Assembly: GCA_029863175.1 (NCBI GenBank)
Contig: JAOTVX010000058.1
Location: forward strand, 1 to 17,723
Reading direction: 5' to 3'
Origin: Betaproteobacteria bacterium
Lineage (GTDB): Bacteria > Pseudomonadota > Gammaproteobacteria > Burkholderiales > SG8-41
Length of the DNA stretch: 17,723 bases
The notes under the pieces were generated by a model, which did no database searches, had not been told where the DNA came from, and saw only the letters and a program-made list of their open reading frames with translations. Below are positions 8,127-16,408 of this stretch, piece after piece; position 1 is the stretch's first letter, and each line of letters begins with the position of its first letter. Both the position numbers and the translations under genes were made by a program.

Positions 8127-8738
8127 TCACGTCCCGTCGGGACTGATCGGGCCCGTCGCCAGGATCGGCGCGGCATCGACTTCCGGTGCCTCCATCAACG
8201 CCACGATTCGTTCCAGCGAAAGTGCAATCGTCGCCTGCTCCAACTCCGGTAATTCGCTGAGCGAATTGGCCAGCGCCTGCTGCAAGGGCGACGGCGCCTT
8301 TCGAGCAACCTCGACACCTTTGCTGGTTGCCGTCACCCGCACGATGCGCCGGTCCTCACGCGAACGCTGCCGTTCCACCAGGCTCTTTTCTTCGAGGCGG
8401 TCGAGAATGCCGACCACGGTGCTGGGGCTCAGGTGCACTTCACGGCCGATTGCGGTTGCCGAAACCGGCCCATTGTTAACCACATGCAGCAGACAGATCA
8501 GCTGCGGGGCAGTGATGTCGTTGGTGGCCGCGAGCTGCTTCGAATACAGGTCAACGCTATGGATGATGCGACGTAGCGAGCGCAGTATCCGCAGGTCGTA
8601 GCGGACAAGCGCGGCAGCACTGTTAGCCGCTGAGGACACGCCTCCCGCCAAGCTTGCCTCCGGCACGAGCCCGCTGCTGCCCCCCTCGCTTCCGGGGAGG
8701 GTCGCCGACGTGACACCGGCCGTGTTGGAGGACCTCAT
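8127..8738 (-). CDS. ectR: EctR, MarR-family regulator of the ectoine operon
   Basis: 203-aa DNA-binding protein. About 40 low-complexity residues (Ser/Ala/Gly-rich) precede a MarR winged helix: dimer helices around 46-70, helix-turn-helix about 77-118 with recognition helix LSPSTVVGILDRLEEKSL (103-120), and a wing ERQRSREDRRIVRV (122-135) with the conserved DRR. MarR proteins of the EctR group repress ectABC in halotolerant methylotrophs and relatives. Here the gene is not divergent but lies first in the operon, so it should regulate itself as well. ATG 8738 has GAGGAG nine bases upstream. An inverted repeat over the predicted transcription start (8795-8816) is the probable operator. What signal relieves repression is not evident. 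Confidence 0.88.
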   Translation of the reverse strand: MRSSNTAGVTSATLPGSEGGSSGLVPEASLAGGVSSAANSAAALVRYDLRILRSLRRIIHSVDLYSKQLAATNDITAPQLICLLHVVNNGPVSATAIGREVHLSPSTVVGILDRLEEKSLVERQRSREDRRIVRVTATSKGVEVARKAPSPLQQALANSLSELPELEQATIALSLERIVALMEAPEVDAAPILATGPISPDGT

Positions 8739-8794
8739 TCGCCCTTGCTCCTCGGAAACCTGAAAACCGAAATCCGGAACAACCTATGTGCTCC

Positions 8795-8816
8795 AATCAT
8801 TTCAGCTCAAATGATT
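8795..8816. promoter_or_regulatory. Candidate EctR operator (inverted repeat)
   Basis: AATCATTT and AAATGATT form a perfect 8-bp inverted repeat around a 6-bp spacer (CAGCTC, itself centred on AGCT). It begins 3 bp downstream of the -10 box and covers the expected start of transcription, so a dimer bound here would block polymerase. MarR proteins typically bind palindromes of about this size. Confidence 0.7.
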
Positions 8817-8819
8817 TGC

Positions 8820-8848
8820 ATTGTAAGCAATTATGGCGTAGGTGTCAA
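8820..8848 (-). promoter_or_regulatory. Sigma-70 promoter of ectR-ectABCD-ehuBCDA
   Basis: On the minus strand, a perfect -35 TTGACA (8843-8848) is 17 bp from TACAAT (8820-8825), one base off the -10 consensus. Upstream is an unusually A/T-rich stretch (8849-8900) that could act as an UP element. Transcription would start near 8812-8814, giving a leader of about 75 nt before ectR. A promoter this strong would need repression, which fits the overlapping operator. Confidence 0.8.
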
Positions 8849-8899
8849 GCAATAAAATACTTATAAATCAACTAGATGACTTAATTTGGAAAAACGTTT

Positions 8900-9259
8900 T
8901 TGATCAAGGCAGACCCGGAAAACGCCCTGTGGCGCGATCCTCACACAGCCTCTTTCCTCCCGCTCTTCGCCCTGCTCTACCCTTTTCCGTTGAGCATTTG
9001 GTCGATCGGTCTCATCACGGACTTCGAATTGAAGGGGTTCGCACGCGTGCTCGCCCGCGGCGCGCTAATCAGCGGTATCGTCAGCCGCCACTCGGCGGTG
9101 CTGATCGGCACGATCACCGTGGAGATGACATTCAACGGGCTGGGTTCGTGGCTGCGAACCACTACCCCGACAAGGAAGAGAGCGCCGCGACCGAGCGCCG
9201 CCCCGCATGGCTGTGATCCGTGCGTCAGCCGCCGCGCTTTTCGCGCGCGAGTTCCGTGA
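8900..9259 (+). pseudogene. Possible remnant of a membrane-protein gene
   Basis: Occupies the 376 bp between the ect promoter and the slipin gene (8849-9224). The plus-strand frame has G/C-rich third positions from about 8930 to 9180 and reads as a membrane-like peptide (FLPLFALLYPFPLSIWSIGL, then AVLIGTITVEMTFNGLGSWL). The second part vaguely recalls the C-terminal segment of dipeptide-type ABC permeases, but I do not recognise the protein. No ribosome-binding site, no strong start (only TTG 8900) and overlap with the slipin 3' end argue for a decayed fragment, not a working gene. The bases 8849-8900 are A/T-rich and look like promoter sequence. Confidence 0.25.
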
Positions 9260-9995
9260 ACGATGAGAGGAGATCCATCGGCACCGGGAAAACGATGGTC
9301 GAGCTCTTGTCGCCGGCAATGCTGCCAAGCGTCTGCAAGTAGCGCAACTGCATGGCCTCGGGCTGTTCCGCGAGCAACTGCGCCGCCTGCAGCAGCTTCT
9401 GCGCCGCCTGAAACTCGCCCTCGGCATGAATCACCTTGGCACGCCGCGCGCGCTCAGCCTCGGCCTGCTGCGCGATCGCCCTCACCATGGACTCGTCGAT
9501 GTCGACATGCTTGATCTCGACGTTCGATACCTTGATGCCCCAAGTGTCAGTCTGCTGGTCGAGTACCTGCTGAATATCGGCATTGAGCTTCTCGCGCTCG
9601 GCCAGCATGTCGTCCAGCTCGTGCTTGCCCAGCACCGCGCGCAGGGTCGTCTGCGCGAGCTGGCTGGTCGCCTCGAGGAAGTTCATTACCTGAATGATCG
9701 CCCGCTGCGGGTCGAGCACCCGGAAATAGATCACCGCGTTCACCTTGACCGACACGTTGTCGCGCGAGATCACGTCCTGGCTCGGCACATCCATGACGAT
9801 CGTGCGCAGGTCCACGCGCACCATCTGCTGGATGCCCGGCACGACGATGATCAGGCCGGGACCCTTGACCTTCCAGAACCGCCCCAGTGTAAAGATTACG
9901 CCGCGTTCGTACTCGCGCAGGATGCGCAGTGTTGCAAACAACAGGACGATGATTGCCAGTACTATGAAACCCGTGATGCCCATATCCCAAATCAT
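9225..9995 (-). CDS. Slipin (stomatin-like SPFH protein)
   Basis: 256-aa membrane-anchored SPFH/stomatin protein. One N-terminal membrane segment (about residues 7-26) is followed by the SPFH domain with the slipin hallmarks [12 protein letters not shown] (29-40), [24 protein letters not shown] and, near its end, a helical region rich in EAERARRAK. Slipins form large oligomers in the inner membrane and are usually encoded with NfeD proteins that process or stabilise them. Here the ATG overlaps the TGA of the upstream nfeD-like gene (ATGA), with GGAGG five bases before it, so the two are coupled. The likely role is membrane-microdomain or envelope stress function; no more exact role can be read from sequence. 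Confidence 0.92.
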   Translation of the reverse strand: MIWDMGITGFIVLAIIVLLFATLRILREYERGVIFTLGRFWKVKGPGLIIVVPGIQQMVRVDLRTIVMDVPSQDVISRDNVSVKVNAVIYFRVLDPQRAIIQVMNFLEATSQLAQTTLRAVLGKHELDDMLAEREKLNADIQQVLDQQTDTWGIKVSNVEIKHVDIDESMVRAIAQQAEAERARRAKVIHAEGEFQAAQKLLQAAQLLAEQPEAMQLRYLQTLGSIAGDKSSTIVFPVPMDLLSSFTELAREKRGG

Positions 9996-11404
9996 GCTTG
10001 CCTCCCGCTGTTATCGTCCGCTTCCGCCTCGACGCGTAGCGTGAGGCCCGTGACGCCCATCACCTTCACTTTCTGGCCGCGACGCAGCGGGCGCGTGCTC
10101 ACGATCCGCCAGCGCTCACTCTCGACCCGCGCCCATCCTTCGGTTTCCAGATCTTCGAGTACCTCGCCGATGCTGCCAATCATCTGCTCCTGCCCGCTTA
10201 CGACAGGCCGCGTGCGCGCTTTCAAAGCGAACAGGACCGTGAAGAACACGATCCCTCCCCCGATAGCGGACACGACCGCCACCAACGGCAGCGGCACGGT
10301 GTACTCGGCGCCCGCTGCCGGGTCGATCAGGATGACCGCGCCGATCGCGAGCGCGATGACGCCGCCGATTCCGAGTGCACCGAAGCTCGGCAGGAAAGCC
10401 TCTGCCACGATGAATGCCATCCCCAGCAGGATGAGCCCGAGCCCCGCGTAATTGATCGGCAGCAGCTGAAAAGCGTAGAGCGCGAGGAGCAGACAAATCC
10501 CGCCGATCACGCCTGGCAGCACAAAGCCGGGGTTCATCATCTCGAATATGAGGCCGTAGATGCCCAGCATCATGAGGATCAGCGCCACGCTTGGATTGGC
10601 GATCACCGCCAGTAACCGGCTGCGCCAGTCCGGCTCCACCGCGAGCACCTCGGCATCCTTTGTCTCGAGGGTGCGCTCCACGCCTTGCACCATGACCTTG
10701 CGCCCGTGCAGCTTGACGAGGAGGTCCTTCACGTCCTGCGCTAGGAGGTCGGCCACATTCATCTTCAGCGCGTCCTCCGCGGACAGACTCACCGCTTCCC
10801 GCACCGCGCGCTCGCCCCACTCAGCATTGCGGCCTCTCAGCTGCGCGAGGCTGCGAATGTAGGCCGCGGCATCGTGGACCTGCTTGCGGCCCATCGCGCC
10901 TTCCGGCGCCTCCGCTTCCTTGTCCTTGTCCTTGTCCTTCGACTCGGTTTTCTTGGCGTCATCCTTGGGCGGCTTGTCCGGCTGCTTGCCCGGCTGGCCA
11001 ATCCCGATCGGCACTGGCGTCGCCGCACCGAGATTTGTTCCCGGCGCCATGGCGGCCACGTGGCTAGCGTAGAGAATGAACGTCCCCGCGCTGGCGGCGC
11101 GTGCGCCGCTCGGCCCGACGAACACCGCGACCGGGACCGGCGAGGCGAGGATTTCCTTGATCACGCTCCGCATCGAGGTGTCGAGCCCGCCCGGCGTGTC
11201 GACCTGCAGAATCACGAGCCCCGCGCCCTTATCGGCCGCCTGGCGAATGCCGCGCACCATGTAATCGGCTGTCGCCGGGCTCACTGCGCCGTCGAGCGTC
11301 AGCAGCACCACGGGCTGCGCAGCGGCGCCCCCGGCAAGCGCCGGCCACAGGGCGCAGAGAGCCACCACGGTACCGCGCAGCCAGCGCCATGGGTTGTGTG
11401 GCAT
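9992..11404 (-). CDS. NfeD-family membrane-bound serine protease
   Basis: 470-aa exported protein: signal peptide (cleavage near AAA-Q, residue 30), ClpP/crotonase-like protease domain, about four to five membrane segments (roughly 245-360) and a C-terminal OB-fold NfeD domain ([22 protein letters not shown]). The Ser-Lys dyad of the family is visible: Ser105 in ARAASAGT and Lys174 in [20 protein letters not shown]. Between them is an unusual Lys/Asp/Glu-rich insert (about 140-168) encoded partly by a hexanucleotide repeat. The frame is open to GTG 11443, but that extension lies in the heptamer repeat; ATG 11404 gives a good signal peptide, with GGAGG 11 bases upstream (TTG 11410 has a 5-base spacer and is an alternative). 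Partner of the overlapping slipin. Confidence 0.92.
   Translation of the reverse strand: MPHNPWRWLRGTVVALCALWPALAGGAAAQPVVLLTLDGAVSPATADYMVRGIRQAADKGAGLVILQVDTPGGLDTSMRSVIKEILASPVPVAVFVGPSGARAASAGTFILYASHVAAMAPGTNLGAATPVPIGIGQPGKQPDKPPKDDAKKTESKDKDKDKEAEAPEGAMGRKQVHDAAAYIRSLAQLRGRNAEWGERAVREAVSLSAEDALKMNVADLLAQDVKDLLVKLHGRKVMVQGVERTLETKDAEVLAVEPDWRSRLLAVIANPSVALILMMLGIYGLIFEMMNPGFVLPGVIGGICLLLALYAFQLLPINYAGLGLILLGMAFIVAEAFLPSFGALGIGGVIALAIGAVILIDPAAGAEYTVPLPLVAVVSAIGGGIVFFTVLFALKARTRPVVSGQEQMIGSIGEVLEDLETEGWARVESERWRIVSTRPLRRGQKVKVMGVTGLTLRVEAEADDNSGRQA
10915..10938 (-). repeat. Hexanucleotide repeat inside the nfeD-like gene
   Basis: Three exact TGTCCT units (10921-10938) preceded by one degenerate unit (CTTCCT). 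They encode the alternating Lys-Asp run of the insert. Because the unit is 6 bp, copy-number change would lengthen or shorten the charged linker without shifting the frame. Confidence 0.8.
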
Positions 11405-11425
11405 CAGCAAGCCATCCTCCGTAAC

Positions 11426-11463
11426 CAACGCTTCACGCTTCACACTTCACGTTTCACACTTCA
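11426..11463 (-). repeat. Heptamer tandem repeat between the amidotransferase and nfeD-like genes
   Basis: Reading the minus strand directly after the amidotransferase TGA, four consecutive 7-mers follow the pattern A(A/G)(T/C)GTGA (AGTGTGA, AACGTGA, AGTGTGA, AGCGTGA; 11433-11460), and a degenerate fifth (AGCGTTG) follows. The pattern also runs loosely back into the last codons of the amidotransferase gene. Confidence 0.8.
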
Positions 11464-12267
11464 CGCCTTCACCGTTTCGGCAGAGGCCTTCTTGACCCGT
11501 CTCGCCTCCGCCAGGAATTCCTTTAATAGCGGAAATACGTCCAGGAGTCGAGGATCGCCGGGATCGTGGAATTCCGGGTGCCATTGCACGCCAAGCACAT
11601 AGCTCGCGCCCTGCCAGCGCACGGCCTCGACCAATTTGTCCGGCACCGAGAGCGCCTCCACCTTGAGGTCGCTGCCGAGGACTTTGACCGCCTGATGGTG
11701 GATGCTGTTCACCCGCGTAACCTCGACGGCGGGGTAGAGTCGGGCAAGCCCCGAACCGGGCACAAACGCGATCTCGTGAAAGTGCTGGTCGAAGGCTTTC
11801 GGATCATGATGCTCCTTGGCGCTGCCGTGCTGCAACGCGATGTCCTGGTAGAGCGCGCCGCCGAAGGCCACGTTAATCAGCTGCAGGCCGCGGCAGATGC
11901 CGAGCACCGGCTTGCCGCGCGAAATGAATCCCTGAAGGAGATCGATCTCGTAGAGGTCACGCACGCGGTCTCCAGTCCACTCTGCCCTGAGCGGGGTCTC
12001 GCCGTAGGTGAGCGGACTCACGTCCGCGCCGCCCTGCAGCACGAGCCCGTCGAGCTCGGAAACGTAATCTTCGGGGCGGATGTTGCCGCGCCGCAGCAGG
12101 CCCCCGCCCTCGATCGAAGGCAACATGAACACCAGCGCGTCGAGCGTCATCAGCCAATGTGCAACCGACTGCTCGAGGTATTGCAGGGTCTTGCCCTTGA
12201 ACCCGAGCTCACGCGGCACGTTGTGAAGGAAACGCGGTGACAAACCAATCTTCAGCGGACTTGTCAT
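11461..12267 (-). CDS. Class I glutamine amidotransferase / gamma-glutamyl hydrolase (peptidase C26 type)
   Basis: 268-aa cytoplasmic enzyme. The triad of class I amidotransferases is visible: nucleophile Cys125 in GKPVLGICRGLQLINV, and His230 and Glu232 in GVQWHPEF. LDGLVLQGGADVSP (72-85) and the SIHHQAV motif (188-194) resemble the PuuD/peptidase C26 group, which hydrolyses gamma-glutamyl amides such as gamma-glutamyl-GABA. It stands alone, without a fused synthetase. It starts 34 bp after a GCS2/YbdK ligase gene, so a gamma-glutamyl compound may be made by one and cleaved by the other; the actual substrate is unknown. ATG 12267 has only a weak ribosome-binding sequence. The C-terminal codons merge into the heptamer repeat. 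Confidence 0.85.
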   Translation of the reverse strand: MTSPLKIGLSPRFLHNVPRELGFKGKTLQYLEQSVAHWLMTLDALVFMLPSIEGGGLLRRGNIRPEDYVSELDGLVLQGGADVSPLTYGETPLRAEWTGDRVRDLYEIDLLQGFISRGKPVLGICRGLQLINVAFGGALYQDIALQHGSAKEHHDPKAFDQHFHEIAFVPGSGLARLYPAVEVTRVNSIHHQAVKVLGSDLKVEALSVPDKLVEAVRWQGASYVLGVQWHPEFHDPGDPRLLDVFPLLKEFLAEARRVKKASAETVKA

Positions 12268-12301
12268 GTCTCAGGCTGCACGGACTCGCCGGATGCGCCG
12301 G

Positions 12302-13441
12302 CTACGCATGGACTTTTGTTCTGCCCATCCACAGCTCGCTTTGCAGGCGGGCAACGTCGTTGAGCGATTTGCGGTCGCCATAGACCTGCCGCAACCAGGC
12401 AGCATCGCTATACCCCTCTTGGACGCCTGCGGCGATCTCCTGGAGCGCGGCGTCGGCGCCGAGCTCTCTCGCGTGCGGCGCGATGATCTGCAACGTCGCG
12501 AGGACATCTTCCTGCAGGCTCAAACGCTTTTCACTGTACGCGTCGACGAGGCTGCCCTCCAGCCCGTAGCGGCACGCCTGGAAGCGGTTGTAACGGTAGA
12601 ATTCGTAGACGTCCCGCGACGGCGCGCGCGGCCGCTCCGCGAGCACGTAGCGCGCCAGCGTCTGCACGTAGGCGCCGAGCAGCGCCGCGCGCTCGACCGT
12701 GAGTGGGGTGTCGAACACGCGGACCTCGACCGTGCCATATTCCGGCTTGGGCCGGATGTCCCAGTAAAAATCCTTCATGCTCTCTACAATGCCGAGGCTG
12801 CGCATCCGCTCGAAGTAATCGGTGAACTCGCGCCACGTCTGCACGAACGGAATCTGGCCCGACAGGGGGAATGCGCTCACGGTGTTCAAGCGCGAGGACT
12901 GATAAGACGTGTCCGACCCCTGCTGAAACGGCGAAGATGCGGAGAGCGCGATGAAATGCGGCACGTAGCGCGCCAGCATGTGCGTCAGGTAGACCGCGGC
13001 GTCGCCGTCGGGACAGCCGACGTGAACATGCTGGCCGAAAATCGTGAACTGCTTGGCAAGGTAGCCGTATACCTTGAGCAGATGCTGGAACCGCTCCGTC
13101 GGGTAGATGCGGCGGTCACCCCAGTCGTGAAAGGCATGGGAGCCACCGCCCGAGACGCGCAGGTTCAGCCGCTCCGCGGCCTCGGCCACCGTGTCCCGGA
13201 GCGCCTGCAGCTCCCTGATCAGCGATTCGTGTGATGTATGGATGGATGAGTTGAGCTCCACCATGCTCTCGGTGATCTCGGGCTTGACCGCGCCCGGGTG
13301 TCCGGTTTTTTCGAGCAAGGCGAGCAGATCGGCCGCATCACGCGCAAGATTGTGGTCGCGCGGGTTGAGGAGTTGCAGCTCGAGCTCGACACCCATGGTG
13401 GAGCCGGCGGAAGAACTGAATTCCAGCTCGGATGAGTTCAC
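12302..13441 (-). CDS. ybdK: GCS2/YbdK-family carboxylate-amine ligase
   Basis: 379-aa ATP-dependent ligase of the glutamate-cysteine ligase type 2 family (glutamine synthetase-like fold). Typical motifs are MGVELELQLLN (16-26), PEITESMVELNS (54-65), GGGSHAFHDW, FGQHVHVGCPDGD and a DIRPKPEYGTVEVRVFDTPL stretch containing metal- and ATP-binding acidic residues. E. coli YbdK has weak glutamate-cysteine ligase activity; the physiological substrate of most members is unsettled. The start is GTG 13439-13441, with GAGG at a 7-base spacer; an internal ATG just before GVELEL is less likely. It sits 34 bp upstream of the class I amidotransferase gene and 67 bp after the antiporter, probably in one unit. 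Confidence 0.88.
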   Translation of the reverse strand: MNSSELEFSSSAGSTMGVELELQLLNPRDHNLARDAADLLALLEKTGHPGAVKPEITESMVELNSSIHTSHESLIRELQALRDTVAEAAERLNLRVSGGGSHAFHDWGDRRIYPTERFQHLLKVYGYLAKQFTIFGQHVHVGCPDGDAAVYLTHMLARYVPHFIALSASSPFQQGSDTSYQSSRLNTVSAFPLSGQIPFVQTWREFTDYFERMRSLGIVESMKDFYWDIRPKPEYGTVEVRVFDTPLTVERAALLGAYVQTLARYVLAERPRAPSRDVYEFYRYNRFQACRYGLEGSLVDAYSEKRLSLQEDVLATLQIIAPHARELGADAALQEIAAGVQEGYSDAAWLRQVYGDRKSLNDVARLQSELWMGRTKVHA

Positions 13442-13508
13442 CCTATCGCCTCAATAACCGTTGTCATGTGACAGCCATTCGCGCGTGCTGGCCACCGTCA
13501 CGCGCCGC

Positions 13509-14720
13509 TCATGCTGCAGGCTTCTCTTCCGCGACTGCCTCGCCAGCGCGGCGCAATGCAAAGTCTACGGCGATCGGGCCGAGCAGTTCCAGTATCAACA
13601 CCGCCGAGAGCACGATCGCCGCGAGCTTCGTGCCGAACTCGGGGTAGAGCTCGGTGGTGCCGCGCACCATCGAGATCGCCAGTGCCGACATCGGTGTCAG
13701 CGCGAGGCAAAGCATGCCGGCCGTGCCAGGTCGCACGCCACTGAAGCGCGTGAAGCTCATTATCCCTAGCGACTTGGCGACAAAGCGCGTCAGCACGAAG
13801 ACAACCCCAAGCGTGCCCCCCGCGACCAGATCCTCGACTCTCAGGCTCGCACCGCTGACCACGAACAGGACCACGACGAACATCTGCCCAAGGCGGCCGG
13901 GGTCGAACGGCATCAGGTCGTGGCGCCGGTCGAGGTTCCTGGACAGCACGCCGAAAGCGAGCAACGCGAGCACCACGGACAGCTCGAACAGGCGGGCAGT
14001 GCCTATGGTCACCACGATCATGGACAGGGTCATCACGAAATGTCCGTGTCCGCTCTTTCCGAGCCAGCGCGCAAGCGCAACCACCAACACGCTCGAGAGC
14101 AGGCCAAGGAGCGCCGAGCCCAGCAGCAAGTATACCGGGTGGAGCATGACCGTCATCCAGTCCGCGCGGTACTCGTGGTGGATCCCGGCCAGCAACATCG
14201 TCACCACGATGAACGAGATCACGCTGTTGATGGCCGTCAGGTTGAGCGCCCGTTCCGTTACCTGCCCCTCGGCCCTGCGCTCCTGCGCGACCACCATCAC
14301 GACTGCCGGCGATGTCGCGATGCCGATGGCGCCCGCCACGGCCGCATAGAGGGGACTGACATCGAACAGCGTCAGGACGAAGAAGAGCAGCCAGAAGGTC
14401 AGTGCGCTCTCGAGCACGCCCGTCGCCGCGAGCCAGGCATCGCGCTTGAGCCACGTAAGATCGAGTCGACGGCCGAGGTCGAAGAGGATCAATCCGAGCG
14501 CAAGTTCGACAAAAATCCACGCCTCCCGGATCAGGCGCGCATCGAGAACGTCGAGCCCGCCTGCCCCGAGCAGCAACCCGCTCACGACATAGCCCACGAT
14601 TCGCGGCACCGCGAGCACGCGCCGGACCACTTCGCCACCGATGACGCCGGCGAGCAGCAGGAACCCGAACAACAGGAGCGGATTCGGCTCGACAGGGTAT
14701 TGGGGCAGGAAACTGGGCAT
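13509..14720 (-). CDS. CPA2-type monovalent cation/proton antiporter
   Basis: 403-aa inner-membrane protein with about 12 hydrophobic segments and the Kef/CPA2-like pattern: PRIVGYVVSGLLLG (39-52), LALGLILFDLGRRL (73-86) and AGAIGIATSPAVVMVVAQE (the conserved segment following the discontinuous helix). It lacks the C-terminal nucleotide-binding (RCK/TrkA-N) domain of KefB/KefC, so it is a short transporter-only form. Likely role: K+ or Na+ exchange for H+, in line with the osmotic setting; ion specificity cannot be read. The frame is open to GTG 14786, but no ribosome-binding site supports it; ATG 14718-14720 gives a conventional N-terminus, although its own site is weak. The 165 bp upstream contain a TAGAAT (minus strand, 14821-14826) that could be a -10 box with a poor -35. 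Confidence 0.85.
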   Translation of the reverse strand: MPSFLPQYPVEPNPLLLFGFLLLAGVIGGEVVRRVLAVPRIVGYVVSGLLLGAGGLDVLDARLIREAWIFVELALGLILFDLGRRLDLTWLKRDAWLAATGVLESALTFWLLFFVLTLFDVSPLYAAVAGAIGIATSPAVVMVVAQERRAEGQVTERALNLTAINSVISFIVVTMLLAGIHHEYRADWMTVMLHPVYLLLGSALLGLLSSVLVVALARWLGKSGHGHFVMTLSMIVVTIGTARLFELSVVLALLAFGVLSRNLDRRHDLMPFDPGRLGQMFVVVLFVVSGASLRVEDLVAGGTLGVVFVLTRFVAKSLGIMSFTRFSGVRPGTAGMLCLALTPMSALAISMVRGTTELYPEFGTKLAAIVLSAVLILELLGPIAVDFALRRAGEAVAEEKPAA

Positions 14721-14885
14721 GACTGGCGGTCTCGTTATCGATCTGTTCTTCCTCCAGCACTGCCCGTGTAACGGCGGGGCGTCCACGCCGTCCGAGAGTC
14801 GCGCCCCGTCGGCATCGCGTATTCTAGTCGAACAGCCGCGGACAGGCGAAGCGCGGCGGCATCCCTTCGCGGAGAAGCAACTGCG

Positions 14886-16385
14886 TCAGAAAAGGAGCGC
14901 GTGGTCCGCGCTTTCGTCGGTGACGTGATTCTCGGGCAGCGGAAACGCGCGCAGGTCCTTGGTGATCGCGGCGTGCAGGAACGAGTCGACCCACCAGAAC
15001 ACGTCGTACTCCCGGATCGAGCGGCGCAGGCGGCGCATTCGCGCCTGCCGCTCCGCCTTGTCCATATGGTAAGCACGGTGAATGGTATCGGCGACGCCCT
15101 CGATGTCGTAGGGATTCACCAGCAGGGCACTGCGTCCCAGTTGCGCGGCCGCGCCCGCAAACTCCGAGAGAATGAGCGTGCAGTCTTCCTCGATGCTGCA
15201 GGCGCAGTACTCCTTGGCGACGAGATTCATTCCGTCCTTGAGCGGCGTGATGAGCCCGATGTCGGCGGCGCGGTAATAGGCGATCAGGTCGAGTCGCGAC
15301 AGGCTGCGGTAAACGTACCATACCGGCACCCAGCCACCGGGCTGAACGAAACTGCCATTGATCCGGCCCACGATACGCTCGATCTCTATCTTGAGGTCGC
15401 GGTATTCAGCGATGTCCTCGCGGCTCGGCACAACCACCTGAATGAGCGAGACCCGCTCCCGGAGGTCGGGGTAGCGTGTCAACAGATCATTAAATGCCTG
15501 CAGCCGCTGTGGTATTCCCTTGGTGTAGTCGAGCCGGTCAATGCCGAGAATGACTTTGCGGTTGGGAAGCATGCGGTGCAGTTCTTTCGCGCGCGCCGCG
15601 ACCTCGGGGCTTGCTGCCTGGCGCATGAACGCGTTGTAGTCGATGCTGATCGGAAAATTTCCGATGCGCACTTCACGTCCGCCCGCGCTCAACTGGGCGA
15701 CCTGACCGCGCCCGTCGATGTCGGCGTCCTTGACCAGCGCGCGCACGCACTGCACGAAATTGCGGCGATCGTGCGCCGTCTGGAAGCCCACGAGGTCGAA
15801 CTGCAGCAGCGCGTCGATCAACGCCACGCGCCACGGCAGCTTCAGAAAGGTGTCCGGTGGGGGAAACGGAATGTGCAGGAAAAAGCCGACGCGCGCCTTT
15901 GTGCCGAGCCGCCGCAGGTCGAGCGCGACGTTCATCAGGTGGTAGTCGTGCACCCAGATGAAATCGCCGGCCGCGCTCGCCGCGTGGGCCACGCGCGCAA
16001 ACTTGCGATTCACCTCGCGGTAGGTGCGCCAATAGACCGGATCGAAATTGCACAGAAGCTGCAGGTCATGGAACAGCGGCCAGATCACCTCGTTCGAGAA
16101 GCCCTCGTAGAAATTGCGCACTTCCTCAGGCGTCAGCGCAACGGATTGCAGCGTGAAGCCCGTCCCCTCACCGGCGATCGCCAGCTCGGAATCGACGTCC
16201 GGCACCTCCTCGGTGCTGCCGGGCCATCCGATCCAGATTCCGCCGCGGTGCCTCAGCACCGGAAGAAGCGCGGTGACCAGGCCGCCGCCACTGGGCTCGG
16301 TCCGCCATTTCCCCGACTCATCGCGCCGAAACGAAAAAGGCAGCCGGTTCGACAGGACAATCAGCCGTTCGTGCTGCTTGGTCAT
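14886..16385 (-). CDS. otsA: OtsA, trehalose-6-phosphate synthase
   Basis: 499-aa cytoplasmic GT20 glycosyltransferase that joins glucose from a nucleotide sugar (usually UDP-glucose) to glucose-6-phosphate. Conserved features in order: LSNRLPFSF (11-19), SGGGLVTAL (32-40), WVHDYHL (144-150), HIPFPP (171-176), GIDRLDYTKGIP with Arg284 and Lys289 as phosphate contacts, KDGMNLVAKEY (acceptor-side Asp and donor-site Glu), and LVNPYDIEGVA. Full length for single-domain OtsA, with no fused phosphatase; otsB is not in the window. The open frame extends to 16664, but that part shadows the channel gene. Of two ATGs, 16385 has GGAGG five bases upstream, whereas 16400 has none. It begins 23 bp after the MscS-like gene, so the two are probably co-transcribed. 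Confidence 0.96.
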   Translation of the reverse strand: MTKQHERLIVLSNRLPFSFRRDESGKWRTEPSGGGLVTALLPVLRHRGGIWIGWPGSTEEVPDVDSELAIAGEGTGFTLQSVALTPEEVRNFYEGFSNEVIWPLFHDLQLLCNFDPVYWRTYREVNRKFARVAHAASAAGDFIWVHDYHLMNVALDLRRLGTKARVGFFLHIPFPPPDTFLKLPWRVALIDALLQFDLVGFQTAHDRRNFVQCVRALVKDADIDGRGQVAQLSAGGREVRIGNFPISIDYNAFMRQAASPEVAARAKELHRMLPNRKVILGIDRLDYTKGIPQRLQAFNDLLTRYPDLRERVSLIQVVVPSREDIAEYRDLKIEIERIVGRINGSFVQPGGWVPVWYVYRSLSRLDLIAYYRAADIGLITPLKDGMNLVAKEYCACSIEEDCTLILSEFAGAAAQLGRSALLVNPYDIEGVADTIHRAYHMDKAERQARMRRLRRSIREYDVFWWVDSFLHAAITKDLRAFPLPENHVTDESADHALLF

Positions 16386-16408
16386 CTTGGCCTCCGCCAT
16401 GTCGAGCG

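Noticed and set aside
13462..13473. TGTCA-TG-TGACA palindrome between the antiporter and ligase genes
   Set aside because: Short, with no good promoter boxes around it; it may be chance.
13498..14760. Second minus-strand frame of 420 codons across the antiporter
   Set aside because: Arg/Gly/Pro-rich shadow; the neighbouring frame has the membrane segments and antiporter motifs.
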